A stretch of DNA of 64,000 nt from Rhodococcus sp. IEGM 1381 (GTDB taxonomy: Bacteria; Actinomycetota; Actinomycetes; Mycobacteriales; Mycobacteriaceae). The notes below the pieces were generated by a model that searched no databases, was not told where the DNA came from, and saw only the letters and a program-made list of their open reading frames with translations. Positions within the stretch are counted from its first letter, which is position 1, and each line of letters begins with the position of its first letter. The stretch covers positions 1-64,000 of the forward strand of contig NZ_JASHKQ010000018.1 of NCBI RefSeq assembly GCF_030056795.1, given 5' to 3'. Below are positions 7,976 through 16,277 of this stretch, one piece after another. The translations under genes and the position numbers were made by a program.

Positions 7976-9478
7976 ATGAAGCTCGAACTTCGCGGTATCA
8001 CCAAACGATTCGGCTCGTTGATCGCCAACGACCATATCGATCTGAGCGTCGAATCCGGCGAGATCCACTGCCTCCTCGGCGAGAACGGTGCAGGCAAGTC
8101 CACGTTGATGAACGTGCTCAGTGGCCTGTATCGCGCCGAGGAGGGTCAGATTCTGCTCGACGACGTCGAGCAGAATTTCGCTGGACCGGGCGAGGCGATG
8201 ACCGCCGGCATCGGCATGGTGCATCAGCACTTCATGCTGATTCCGGTGTTCACCGTGGCCGAGAACATCGTGCTCGGCAACGAAACCACCTCGCTCGGTG
8301 GACGACTCGATCTCGTGGCAGCACGAAAGCTGGTACGAGAGATCTCCGCGAGGTTCGGCTTCGATCTCGATCCCGATGCACTCGTCGACGACCTACCCGT
8401 CGGCGTCCAGCAGCGGGTGGAGATCGTCAAAGCACTCTCTCGCGAGGCCAAGGTGCTCGTGTTCGACGAGCCGACGGCCGTCCTGACGCCACAGGAAACC
8501 GACGATCTGATGCGGATCATGCGCGAGCTAGCGGCGTCGGGCACCACCATCGTCTTCATCACCCACAAGCTGCGCGAAGTACGCGAAGTGGCAGACAAGA
8601 TCACCGTCATCCGGCTCGGCAAGGTGGTCGGCGAAGCGAAACCGACCGCCAGCAACACCGAACTCGCGGCCATGATGGTGGGACGCGATGTGCAGTTGAC
8701 CGTCTCGAAGGATCCCGCCTCTCCGGGAGACGCGGCGCTGGTCATCGAGAATCTGTCTGTGTTCGACGCCCAGGGCAACAAGACCGTCGACGACGTCAGC
8801 CTCGAGGTCGCGGCCGGGGAGATCCTCGCCGTCGCCGGAGTGCAGGGCAACGGGCAGACCGAATTCGTCGAGGCTCTACTCGGGTTGCAGGACAACGTGT
8901 CCGGAAAGATCAGCCTCGACGGTCGCTCGCTCGTCGGATCGACGGTGCAGGACGTGCTCGACGCCGGTGTCGGCTTCGTGCCGGAGGACCGTACCGTCGA
9001 CGGTTTGGTGGGCGAGTTCTCGATCGCGGAGAATCTGATGCTCGACCGCTCGAACAGCATGCCGTTCGTGCGGCGCGGAGCGGTGCAGCGCGACTATCTG
9101 GAGAAGTTCGCATCGGAGAAGCTGAGCGAATTCGATGTGCGGGCACCGGGAATCGGGACCGCCGTCGGACGCCTGTCCGGTGGTAACCAGCAGAAGGTTG
9201 TGCTCGCACGCGAACTGAGCCGGGATCTGCGGCTGTTCGTCGCGGCGCAGCCGACTCGCGGAATCGACGTCGGGTCCATCGAATTCGTGCACAAGCGCAT
9301 CGTCGCCACTCGGGATTCGGGGATCCCGGTCATCGTGGTCTCGAGCGAACTGGATGAGGTCGCCGCACTGGCCGACCGCATCGCCGTCATGTATCGAGGA
9401 GCAATCGTGGGAATCGTCCCCGGGGATACGTCCCGCGAAACACTCGGATTGATGATGGGCGGTGAGCGTGGTGAATAG
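7976..9478 (+). CDS. Nucleoside ABC importer ATP-binding protein (two NBDs)
   Basis: A 500-residue fusion of two ABC nucleotide-binding domains, the form used by sugar and BMP-type nucleoside importers. Domain 1 has Walker A GENGAGKST (about residues 35-43), a degenerate signature GVQQRVEIVKAL and Walker B VFDEPTAVL. Domain 2 has an altered Walker A (GVQGNGQTEF), an intact LSGGNQQKVV signature and the AAQPTRGIDVG region. This asymmetry is normal for the family. It starts 22 nt after the receptor gene and overlaps the first permease gene by 17 nt. Confidence 0.93.
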   Translation: MKLELRGITKRFGSLIANDHIDLSVESGEIHCLLGENGAGKSTLMNVLSGLYRAEEGQILLDDVEQNFAGPGEAMTAGIGMVHQHFMLIPVFTVAENIVLGNETTSLGGRLDLVAARKLVREISARFGFDLDPDALVDDLPVGVQQRVEIVKALSREAKVLVFDEPTAVLTPQETDDLMRIMRELAASGTTIVFITHKLREVREVADKITVIRLGKVVGEAKPTASNTELAAMMVGRDVQLTVSKDPASPGDAALVIENLSVFDAQGNKTVDDVSLEVAAGEILAVAGVQGNGQTEFVEALLGLQDNVSGKISLDGRSLVGSTVQDVLDAGVGFVPEDRTVDGLVGEFSIAENLMLDRSNSMPFVRRGAVQRDYLEKFASEKLSEFDVRAPGIGTAVGRLSGGNQQKVVLARELSRDLRLFVAAQPTRGIDVGSIEFVHKRIVATRDSGIPVIVVSSELDEVAALADRIAVMYRGAIVGIVPGDTSRETLGLMMGGERGE

Positions 9479-10709
9479 CGCCGAGCAGCCCCCGGCATCC
9501 CAGCAGCCCTCGAAGTCGCATGTCGTTCTCCGGCAGATCTTCACCGGCAGTGCCATCATCTCGGTTCTCGCAGTACTGCTCGCGCTGATCGTCGGTGCCG
9601 TGCTCATCGCCGCCACCAATACCGGTGTTCAGGAGTCGGCAGGCTACTTCTTCTCGCGTCCCTCGGACATGCTGAAGGCCATCTGGGATTCCGTTGCCGG
9701 GGCGTACTCGTCGTTGTTCCAGGGCTCGGTGTACAACTTCCGGCGTCCCGGATTCGAGAACGGCATCCGGCCGCTGACCGAGACTTTGACGTTCGCCACT
9801 CCCTTGATCGTCGCCGGACTCGGTGTGGCCCTTGCCTTCCGCGTCGGCATGTTCAACATCGGTGGCCGAGGCCAGATGCTCATCGCTGCAGCGTGCGCGG
9901 GCTGGGTCGGATTCGGGGTGAGCCTGCCGGCCGGATTGCACCTGCTGGTCGCCGTCGTCGCCGGTGTACTCGGCGGCGCGGTGTGGGGCGGAATCTCCGG
10001 ATTCCTGAAGGCGCGCACCGGCGCTCACGAGGTGATCGTCACCATCATGCTCAACTACATCGCGTTCTACCTCGTCTCATACCTACTGCGCACCCCCGGT
10101 GCGCTCCAGGCACCGGGATCGAACAACCCCAAGACGGCTCCTATCGCGTCGACTGCGGTGTTCCCCAAGCTGTTCGGCGACCGGTACAGCCTGCACCTCG
10201 GTTTCGTGCTGGTGATCTTCGTGACCGTCGCGGTGTGGTGGCTGCTCGAGCGATCCAGCCTCGGATTCCGCTTCCGGGCAGTGGGCGAGAACCCACATGC
10301 CTCACGGGTGGCCGGTATGAACGTCAACCGGATCTACCTCTACGCCATGATCATGTCCGGTGCGCTCGTCGGCCTTGCCGGAGTTGCCCAGGTACTGGGC
10401 ACCGTTACTACCGGCTTCAGCGCCGACATCGATGCCGGAATCGGATTCGACGCCATCACCGTCGCACTGCTCGGCCGATCGAAACCGTGGGGCGTGTTCT
10501 TCGCGGGAATCCTGTTCGGCGCGTTCAAGGCCGGCGGGTTCGCCATGCAGGCGGCCGAGGGCGTACCCATCGACATCGTGCTCGTCGTGCAATCGGTGAT
10601 CGTGCTGTTCATCGCTGCGCCGCCACTGGTGCGAGCGGTGTTCCGATTGCCCAAACCAGGCGAAGAGAAACTGGCGAAAGCCGAGACCGCGAAGGTGGGT
10701 GCACTGTGA
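9462..10709 (+). CDS. Nucleoside ABC importer permease 1
   Basis: A 415-residue inner-membrane protein with an N-terminal cytoplasmic segment and about 9-10 membrane spans. It belongs to the BPD_transp_2 (LivH/RbsC-like) permeases found in BMP-type importers. GMFNIGGRGQML and the cytoplasmic GENPHASRVAGMN loop are typical coupling features. The GTG at 9462 overlaps the ATPase gene; GTGs at 9468 and 9471 are possible alternatives. It forms the heterodimeric channel with the next permease, whose start overlaps its stop. Confidence 0.9.
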   Translation: MSVVNSAEQPPASQQPSKSHVVLRQIFTGSAIISVLAVLLALIVGAVLIAATNTGVQESAGYFFSRPSDMLKAIWDSVAGAYSSLFQGSVYNFRRPGFENGIRPLTETLTFATPLIVAGLGVALAFRVGMFNIGGRGQMLIAAACAGWVGFGVSLPAGLHLLVAVVAGVLGGAVWGGISGFLKARTGAHEVIVTIMLNYIAFYLVSYLLRTPGALQAPGSNNPKTAPIASTAVFPKLFGDRYSLHLGFVLVIFVTVAVWWLLERSSLGFRFRAVGENPHASRVAGMNVNRIYLYAMIMSGALVGLAGVAQVLGTVTTGFSADIDAGIGFDAITVALLGRSKPWGVFFAGILFGAFKAGGFAMQAAEGVPIDIVLVVQSVIVLFIAAPPLVRAVFRLPKPGEEKLAKAETAKVGAL

Positions 10710-11974
10710 CCGCCCCCGTCGTCGCCCCCGCCGAGGCAGTACTCGGTCGCAGCTGGAAGGTGCCGTCGATCCTCGGGGTCGTGACGTTGCTGGCGCTGGT
10801 GCTGTTCGTCGTCAAGAAGGGTTCGGGCACAAGTACATTCGCATTGGCATCGGAGGACGACTTCTTCGCGCTGCCGGCCGTGGGTGTGCCGTCGTACGGT
10901 ACCGGTCTGGTCGTGGTCGTACTGCTGGCCGTCATGACCGGCTACGCGGCGCTGCTGGCCTCGCGGTACCGCTCGACGCCTCTGTGGTTGCTCGCCGTGT
11001 TCGCGGTGCTGTTCGTGTTCGGCTTTCTCGCGTGGGCAGCCGACGGCGAGACCATCCCGGTGCCCGGATTGCTCATCGGCGCAATCGCTCTGAGCACACC
11101 GCTGATCTTCGGCGCGATGGGCGGGGTGATCTCCGAGCGGGTCGGTGTCATCAACATCGCCATCGAAGGTCAGTTGCTCGCAGGCGCTTTCGTCAGCGCC
11201 GTTGTCGCGTCGATCACCGGGTCGACGTACGTGGCGCTGCTCGCCGCTCTGGTAGCCGGCGCACTGACCGCGTCTTTGCTGGCGGTGTTCTCCATCCGCT
11301 ACTTCGTCAATCAGGTCATCGTGGGTGTGGTGCTCAACGTCCTGGTCGTCGGACTGACCAGCTTCCTGTACTCGGTGGTGCTCACCAAGAACGCCGAGAC
11401 GCTCAATTCGCCACCGCGCTTTGCGCGCATCGACATTCCGGTGCTCTCGCAGATTCCGATCGTCGGTCCGGTGCTGTTTCGACAGACGCTGATCGTGTAC
11501 CTGATGTACGTGGCGGTAGCCCTCGTGTTCTTCGGCCTGTTCCACACCAAGTGGGGTCTGCGACTGCGCGCCGTCGGTGAGCATCCGCAAGCCGCCGACA
11601 CCGTCGGAATCAACGTGGCTCGAACGCGATTCTGGAACGTCTGCCTCGCCGGTGCCATCGCCGGACTCGGCGGTGCGTACTTCACGCTCGGTTCCGTCGG
11701 AGCCTTCGGCAAGGAAATGACGGCCGGTGCCGGCTACATCGCACTCGCCGCGGTCATCTTCGGGCGTTGGGATCCGGTGCGCGCGACGTTGGCCGCACTG
11801 CTGTTCGGATTCGCGTCGAATCTGCAGAATGTACTGGGCATCATCGGGTCTCCGGTGCCGAGCGAATTCATGTTGATGCTGCCCTACGTGGTGACCATCT
11901 TCGCCGTCGCCGGGCTGGTGGGCCACGTGCGAGGACCGGCAGCAGCGGGCAAACCGTACGCGTCCCGAAGTTAG
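10706..11974 (+). CDS. Nucleoside ABC importer permease 2
   Basis: A 422-residue polytopic permease of the same family as its neighbour. INIAIEGQLLAGAF and the coupling-helix region GEHPQAADTVGINV are visible. The frame is open far upstream, but the GTG at 10706 overlaps the stop of permease 1 (GTGA) and gives the normal N-terminus. It is the last gene of the receptor-ATPase-permease-permease operon and is followed by a hairpin terminator. Confidence 0.9.
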   Translation: MTAPVVAPAEAVLGRSWKVPSILGVVTLLALVLFVVKKGSGTSTFALASEDDFFALPAVGVPSYGTGLVVVVLLAVMTGYAALLASRYRSTPLWLLAVFAVLFVFGFLAWAADGETIPVPGLLIGAIALSTPLIFGAMGGVISERVGVINIAIEGQLLAGAFVSAVVASITGSTYVALLAALVAGALTASLLAVFSIRYFVNQVIVGVVLNVLVVGLTSFLYSVVLTKNAETLNSPPRFARIDIPVLSQIPIVGPVLFRQTLIVYLMYVAVALVFFGLFHTKWGLRLRAVGEHPQAADTVGINVARTRFWNVCLAGAIAGLGGAYFTLGSVGAFGKEMTAGAGYIALAAVIFGRWDPVRATLAALLFGFASNLQNVLGIIGSPVPSEFMLMLPYVVTIFAVAGLVGHVRGPAAAGKPYASRS

Positions 11975-12008
11975 CGACCGCCCTACCTGACTCAGCGGTA
12001 GGGTCGCT
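11973..12008 (+). terminator. Hairpin terminator of the nucleoside importer operon
   Basis: CCCTACC pairs with GGTAGGG, and the outer AGCGAC/GTCGCT arms pair with a 2-nt bulge, forming a strong G+C hairpin directly after the permease stop. There is no clear U-run, as is common in actinobacteria. Confidence 0.6.
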
Positions 12009-12073
12009 GTCCGATGTGACCGCTTTCACTGTAAGGTTCGATCATTGTTGCCGCAGTTTTTCGAAGGAGAGCC

Positions 12074-13663
12074 ATGAGCTTCCGCAGTCCCTTTCCCGAC
12101 GTCGAGATCCCGAATCTGAGCGTCTACGACTTCTTGTTCGGGTCCATCGCCGAGTCCGATCTGGACAAGCCGGCGCTCATCGACGGCACCTCGGGTGACG
12201 TCACCACCTACAAGACGCTGATCGGCCAGATCGACGCCATTGCAGGTGCGCTCGCTGCGCGCGGGCTCGAGGTAGGCGATGTCGTCGGCCTGCATTCGCC
12301 GAACGTTCCCGCGTTCGCGTCGGTGCTGCACGGCATCCTTCGTGCAGGCGGGACTGCGACGACGATCAACGCCCTGTACACGGCCGAGGACATCGCCAAG
12401 CAGCTCACCGGCTCGGGCGCGAAGTTCCTGTTCACCGTCTCGCCGCTGTATCCGCAGGCAAAGGCGGCCGCGGAGAAAGTCGGCATCGATGCCGATCACG
12501 TCATCGTGCTCGACGGCGCCGAGGGCCACCCGAATCTGCGCGATCTGCTGACCCAGGGCGCGCCCGCCCCCGAGGTCTCGTTCGATCCGGCCACGCACGT
12601 TGCCGTGCTGCCGTACTCCTCCGGTACGACGGGTGTGCCGAAGGGCGTCATCCTCACTCACCGCAATCTCGTCGCGAACGTCGCACAGATGGAACCGCGC
12701 GTGGGCATCGACAGCGACGACGCGATCCTGGCGTTGCTGCCGTTCTTCCACATCTACGGTCTGACGGTGCTGCTCAACATCGCCCTCAAGCTGCGTGCGC
12801 ACCTGGTGACGATGCCGAAGTTCGACCTCGTCGAATTTCTGCGCATCATCCAGGACCAGAAGCTGACGTACCTGTTCATCGCACCGCCGGTGGCCGTCGC
12901 TCTCGCCAAGCACCCGATGATCGACCAGTACGACCTCTCCAGCGTCCACACCATCTTCTCGGGAGCGGCACCGCTGGACGAGGAGCTCGGCAAGGCCGTC
13001 GCCAAGCGGTTGAACACACGGGTGCGCCAGGGCTACGGCATGAGTGAGCTCAGCCCCGTCAGCCACGCCATCCCGTTCGATCGCGACGACATGCCGCTCA
13101 GCTCGGTGGGTCAGCCGCTGGCCAACACCGAGAACAAGCTCGTCGATCCGGGCACGCTCGAGGAAATCGAGCTGCCCGCAGAGGGATTGAGCAAGCCCGG
13201 TGAGCTGTGGGTCAAGGGACCGAACGTGATGGTCGGGTACCTCAACAACCCCACCGCCACCGCTGAGACCCTCGACTCCGACGGTTACCTGCACACCGGC
13301 GACATCGCCGTCGCCGACCACGAAGGTGTCGTGTACATCGTCGACCGCCTCAAGGAACTGATCAAGTACAAGGGCTACCAGGTGCCCCCGGCCGAGCTCG
13401 AGGCCCTGCTGCTCACGCACGAGGAAATCGCCGACGCCGCCGTCATCGGTGTGCTCGACGACGAGGGCGAGGAAATCCCCAAGGCGTTCGTCGTCCGCCA
13501 GCAGGGTGCCACGATCGACGAGGCAGGCATCATCGCCTTCGTCGCCGAGCGTGTGTCGCCGCACAAGAAGGTACGACGGGTCGAGTTCATCGACATCGTC
13601 CCGAAGTCCGCGGCAGGCAAGATTCTGCGCAAGGATCTGCGCGCCGCGGAGGCCGGAAAGTAA
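12074..13663 (+). CDS. AMP-dependent acyl-CoA ligase (4-coumarate-CoA ligase/FadD type)
   Basis: A 529-residue adenylate-forming enzyme. The P-loop SSGTTGVPKG, the GYGMSE motif, the YLHTGDIA hinge aspartate region and the C-terminal catalytic lysine in PKSAAGKILRKDL are all present, so it should activate a carboxylic acid to its CoA thioester. Overall it resembles 4-coumarate-CoA ligases and plant-type FadD proteins, suggesting an aromatic or medium-chain acid substrate, which remains unproven. GAAGGAG just upstream supports the ATG at 12074. The gene stands alone between two terminators. Confidence 0.9.
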   Translation: MSFRSPFPDVEIPNLSVYDFLFGSIAESDLDKPALIDGTSGDVTTYKTLIGQIDAIAGALAARGLEVGDVVGLHSPNVPAFASVLHGILRAGGTATTINALYTAEDIAKQLTGSGAKFLFTVSPLYPQAKAAAEKVGIDADHVIVLDGAEGHPNLRDLLTQGAPAPEVSFDPATHVAVLPYSSGTTGVPKGVILTHRNLVANVAQMEPRVGIDSDDAILALLPFFHIYGLTVLLNIALKLRAHLVTMPKFDLVEFLRIIQDQKLTYLFIAPPVAVALAKHPMIDQYDLSSVHTIFSGAAPLDEELGKAVAKRLNTRVRQGYGMSELSPVSHAIPFDRDDMPLSSVGQPLANTENKLVDPGTLEEIELPAEGLSKPGELWVKGPNVMVGYLNNPTATAETLDSDGYLHTGDIAVADHEGVVYIVDRLKELIKYKGYQVPPAELEALLLTHEEIADAAVIGVLDDEGEEIPKAFVVRQQGATIDEAGIIAFVAERVSPHKKVRRVEFIDIVPKSAAGKILRKDLRAAEAGK

Positions 13664-13677
13664 GACTCTGTTCCACG

Positions 13678-13716
13678 ACAACACCCCGTCCCACACTCAG
13701 TGGGGCGGGGTGTTGT
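13678..13716 (+). terminator. Strong terminator after the acyl-CoA ligase
   Basis: Arms 13678-13693 and 13701-13716 pair over 16 positions (ACAACACCCCG and following bases, with one G:U pair) around a 7-nt loop. The descending arm ends in TGTTGTT. It lies 15 nt after the ligase stop. Confidence 0.85.
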
Positions 13717-13742
13717 TCGTGTGTGTGTCAACGTTTTTCCGG

Positions 13743-13823
13743 AACCTCACACCCTTTTCCCGACCGCGGGGCCCTGATCCGAGGCGATCATGGGCGCGCG
13801 GTCGGTAGTGGGGGTGTGAGGTT
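13743..13823 (+). repeat. Inverted-repeat element A (left flank of lipoprotein cassette)
   Basis: AACCTCACACCC at 13743-13754 is the exact complement of GGGTGTGAGGTT at 13812-13823, and the inner CGACCGCG (13761-13768) pairs with CGCGGTCG (13797-13804). The whole could fold into one long interrupted hairpin. Element B at 14880-14960 has the same left end and the same GCGCGCGGTCGG plus GGTGTGAGGT right side. Confidence 0.75.
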
Positions 13824-13864
13824 GCTGTGGAACCGGGTTGGCGTTCGCTGCGTCCAAGGGGTGG

Positions 13865-14449
13865 GTGGGTTCGACGAAGGGGAGTGGTGTCGTTACGCGG
13901 TGGTGGGTGGCGGGTCTGGTCGGTGTGATGGTGTCGGTCGCCGGATGCGGCGGGGCGACGGAGAGCGCGCCGGTTGCAGAGCCGACGACCTCGGTGGTTG
14001 CGACGCCGGTGGCGGACGAGCCATGGGATCCCTGCACCATTCCGGACAGTGCCGTCGAGGCAGCGGGATTGGATGTGGACAGCAAGAGCACGAACCTGTT
14101 CGGAGACGCGCCACTGTCCACCGATTGGATGACCTGCATCTGGACGGACCCTGATCCCGGGGCGTGGTATTTCCTGGGAGTGTTCTCGGGCTTCCACTCA
14201 TTGGACGATCTGCGAAGCAACGACCGCTTCGGCCAGTTCTCGAAGGACGACGATCTGGGCGGATATCAGTTTTTGCGCGCCGATCGTCCCGCTGGAAGAA
14301 GCTGCGGTATGGCTTTCGAAGTCGAATACGGATTGGTGTACTTCGTCCTCGACACTCGCGCGGCGAGCGAGCCAGCCAGAGATCCGTGCGTGGAAATCGA
14401 GAATATTGCGCGCACCACGCGCGCGTCTCTGCCACCTACTTCGAACTGA
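13865..14449 (+). CDS. DUF3558-type lipoprotein
   Basis: A secreted lipoprotein of about 194 residues. The signal peptide has Lys/Arg near its start, a hydrophobic core and the lipobox SVAGC; a Ser/Thr/Pro-rich linker follows. The mature part begins WDPCTIPDSAV, the usual opening of DUF3558 proteins, and has paired cysteines typical of the fold. The start is uncertain: GTG 13865 fits the signal peptide, while TTG 13838 would add 9 residues. The function of DUF3558 lipoproteins is not established. The next small gene follows immediately, and both lie between inverted-repeat elements A and B. Confidence 0.75.
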   Translation: MGSTKGSGVVTRWWVAGLVGVMVSVAGCGGATESAPVAEPTTSVVATPVADEPWDPCTIPDSAVEAAGLDVDSKSTNLFGDAPLSTDWMTCIWTDPDPGAWYFLGVFSGFHSLDDLRSNDRFGQFSKDDDLGGYQFLRADRPAGRSCGMAFEVEYGLVYFVLDTRAASEPARDPCVEIENIARTTRASLPPTSN

Positions 14450-14459
14450 ACTGAAGGCT

Positions 14460-14873
14460 ATGGCTGTGGGACAAAACTCGGGGGACCTGTTCGACTCGAT
14501 GCAATACTGGCGACACTTGTCGGATCAGGCCGAGGCCGGAATTCTGGAGATACCGGAAGATGTTGCGGCGCAGTGTGACGCTGTATGCGTCACGTACATT
14601 GCCCACCTGGAGGGCATGGTGCAGCAGACGGAGTTTCTCGTCGATCTCGACGCATTCGGCACGCTTCCGTCAGCCCAACAGTTGGGTCGCAAGTTCAAGC
14701 GACTTGCCGATGGGGAAGAGGGGTCGGCGGCTGCTGTGATCAGGCAGCACATCGAAGTCATTCAATTGATGCGTTCGGTTTTCCGTCGTTATTTCGTCGA
14801 AACCGAAGCGGTCGATCAGAGTGTGGGAGCTCGGATCGGCGATATCGGAGCGGGTCTGGGGGTGGGGGAGTAG
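14460..14873 (+). CDS. Conserved small helical protein paired with DUF3558 lipoprotein
   Basis: A 137-residue protein that looks all-helical and has no signal peptide. GAAGG precedes the ATG at 14460. DSMQYWRHLSDQAEAG near its start resembles the WxG-type helical-hairpin proteins often encoded beside DUF3558 lipoproteins in Nocardia and Rhodococcus, but it lacks a clear YxxxD/E secretion signal. It starts 10 nt after the lipoprotein stop, so the two are probably one unit. The function is unknown; a partner or cargo role is only an inference. Confidence 0.65.
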   Translation: MAVGQNSGDLFDSMQYWRHLSDQAEAGILEIPEDVAAQCDAVCVTYIAHLEGMVQQTEFLVDLDAFGTLPSAQQLGRKFKRLADGEEGSAAAVIRQHIEVIQLMRSVFRRYFVETEAVDQSVGARIGDIGAGLGVGE

Positions 14874-14879
14874 GTCCGC

Positions 14880-14960
14880 AACCTCACACCCTTTCTCTCG
14901 ACCTCACACCCCAGCTATGCCTTGAACCCCAGCGCGCGGTCGGCAAAAAAGGTGTGAGGT
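14880..14960 (+). repeat. Inverted-repeat element B (right flank of lipoprotein cassette)
   Basis: AACCTCACACCC at 14880-14891 and ACCTCACACCCC at 14901-14912 oppose GGTGTGAGGT at 14951-14960. GCGCGCGGTCGG at 14932-14943 is identical to the matching part of element A. The left side carries a tandem duplication of the CCTCACACCC box. Bases 14961-15070 show nothing else I can name. Confidence 0.7.
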
Positions 14961-15070
14961 CCCGAAAATCGCCGCGGCATACCGTCGAACATGCCCGAAA
15001 TGTCCGCAAAGGCAACCACAGCAACACAATCGAGACAACGTTCGCGAATCGGATGACTTAGTCTGCGATC

Positions 15071-16258
15071 GTGAATCTCTCCATTGCCCGTCTGGCACCG
15101 ATGCGACCGCGTGATCCCAAGGAGCCGCATCGGGCCGCGAGTCCCCTCGAATTGTTCTTCGACCTCGTGTTCGTGGTGGCCGTGAGTATCGCGGCGGTGC
15201 AGCTCCATCACGCGCTCACCGAGAACCACCTTGCCGACGGTCTTCTCAGCTATGCGCTCGTGTTCTTCGCGATCTGGTGGGCGTGGATGAACTTCACCTG
15301 GTTCGCCACGTCGTTCGACACCGACGACTGGCTGTATCGCGCGTTGACCGTTGTGCAGATGGCCGGCGTACTGGTGCTTGCCGCCGGGATCGAATCTGCC
15401 TTCGTGGACAAGGATTTCGCGATCGTGGTACTCGGCTACGTCGTGATGCGCGTGGCCATGGTGACGCAGTGGGTTCGAGCATCTCGGTCGAGCGAGTACA
15501 GGAAGACCGCACTGTCGTACGCGATAGGCATTGCGGGAGTGCAGGTTCTGTGGATTCTCTGGATGGTGCTGCTCGACGGCACAGCCGCCGTCATCATGTT
15601 CTTCGTGCTGGCGGCTGTCGAGATGTCGGTTCCGGTGATCGCCGAACGCAGCGGCTCGACGCCGTGGCATCCGCATCACATCACCGAGCGCTACGGGCTG
15701 TTCACGCTGATACTCCTCGGCGAAAGTCTGCTCGCATCGGCCAACGCCATCATCGAAGCGCTTCACGACGAGACGGCCCTGGCACCGTTGATTTCGATTT
15801 CCGTTCTCACACTCGTCGTCACCGCGAGCCTGTGGTGGATCTACTTCTGGCCGCCGCATCACCGGGCAATCGCCAAGTTCGGCAACTCGCTGATCTACGG
15901 CTACGCGCACTACTTCATCTTCGCGGCCGCCGGCGCGTTCTCGGCGGGCATCGAGGTCGAGATCGACGTGCTCACCGAACACAGCAAGCTCGGCGACGTC
16001 GCCGCGTCGTTCACCGTCACGGTTCCGATCGCGATATTCGTCCTCGGAGTGTGGTTGATCGCCATCCGAGCCAATGCGGACCGCATCGTCAACATCGCAG
16101 TTCCGGTGGGTGCCGTGTTGGTGCTGTTCGACCCCGTCATTCCCATCCCGATCACCCTCACCGCTCTCGTCATGATCGTCGTCGTCGCAGTCCTGGTCGC
16201 ACGCGGGCCAACTACCTCCCACCATCAGGTCGTTCCGCAGGCTCCACTCCCGGGGTAG
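15071..16258 (+). CDS. LtrA-family (low temperature requirement A) membrane protein
   Basis: A 395-residue polytopic membrane protein with about 10 hydrophobic segments. The family opening is clear: SPLELFFDLVFVVAVS near residue 25, then the WWAWMNFTWFATSFDTDDW block, and ERYGLFTLILLGES midway. LtrA proteins were named for growth of Listeria at low temperature, and their biochemical role is unknown. The last codons (QVVPQAPLPG) and the stop come from copy 3 of the dispersed repeat, so the original C-terminus may have been altered. The start is GTG 15071, with ATG 15101 possible. Confidence 0.88.
   Translation: MNLSIARLAPMRPRDPKEPHRAASPLELFFDLVFVVAVSIAAVQLHHALTENHLADGLLSYALVFFAIWWAWMNFTWFATSFDTDDWLYRALTVVQMAGVLVLAAGIESAFVDKDFAIVVLGYVVMRVAMVTQWVRASRSSEYRKTALSYAIGIAGVQVLWILWMVLLDGTAAVIMFFVLAAVEMSVPVIAERSGSTPWHPHHITERYGLFTLILLGESLLASANAIIEALHDETALAPLISISVLTLVVTASLWWIYFWPPHHRAIAKFGNSLIYGYAHYFIFAAAGAFSAGIEVEIDVLTEHSKLGDVAASFTVTVPIAIFVLGVWLIAIRANADRIVNIAVPVGAVLVLFDPVIPIPITLTALVMIVVVAVLVARGPTTSHHQVVPQAPLPG
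16228..16253 (+). repeat. Dispersed 26-bp repeat, copy 3 (3' end of LtrA-family gene)
   Basis: Identical over 26 bases to the complement of 3023-3048. It encodes the final residues of the LtrA-family protein, and the stop codon follows within 5 nt. Confidence 0.85.
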
Positions 16259-16277
16259 AGCATGAGAAACTGACCAC

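Noticed and set aside
10340..11926. 528-codon minus-strand frame opposite the nucleoside permeases
   Set aside because: It is antisense to two clear permease genes and has His/Gln/Arg-rich composition with no domain.
12029..12060. tRNA-like GGTTCGATCA segment upstream of the acyl-CoA ligase
   Set aside because: No acceptor, D- or anticodon stem can be formed around it.
12026..13696. 556-codon minus-strand frame opposite the acyl-CoA ligase
   Set aside because: The plus strand carries complete ligase motifs, and the minus frame has only low-complexity Val/Leu/Arg sequence.
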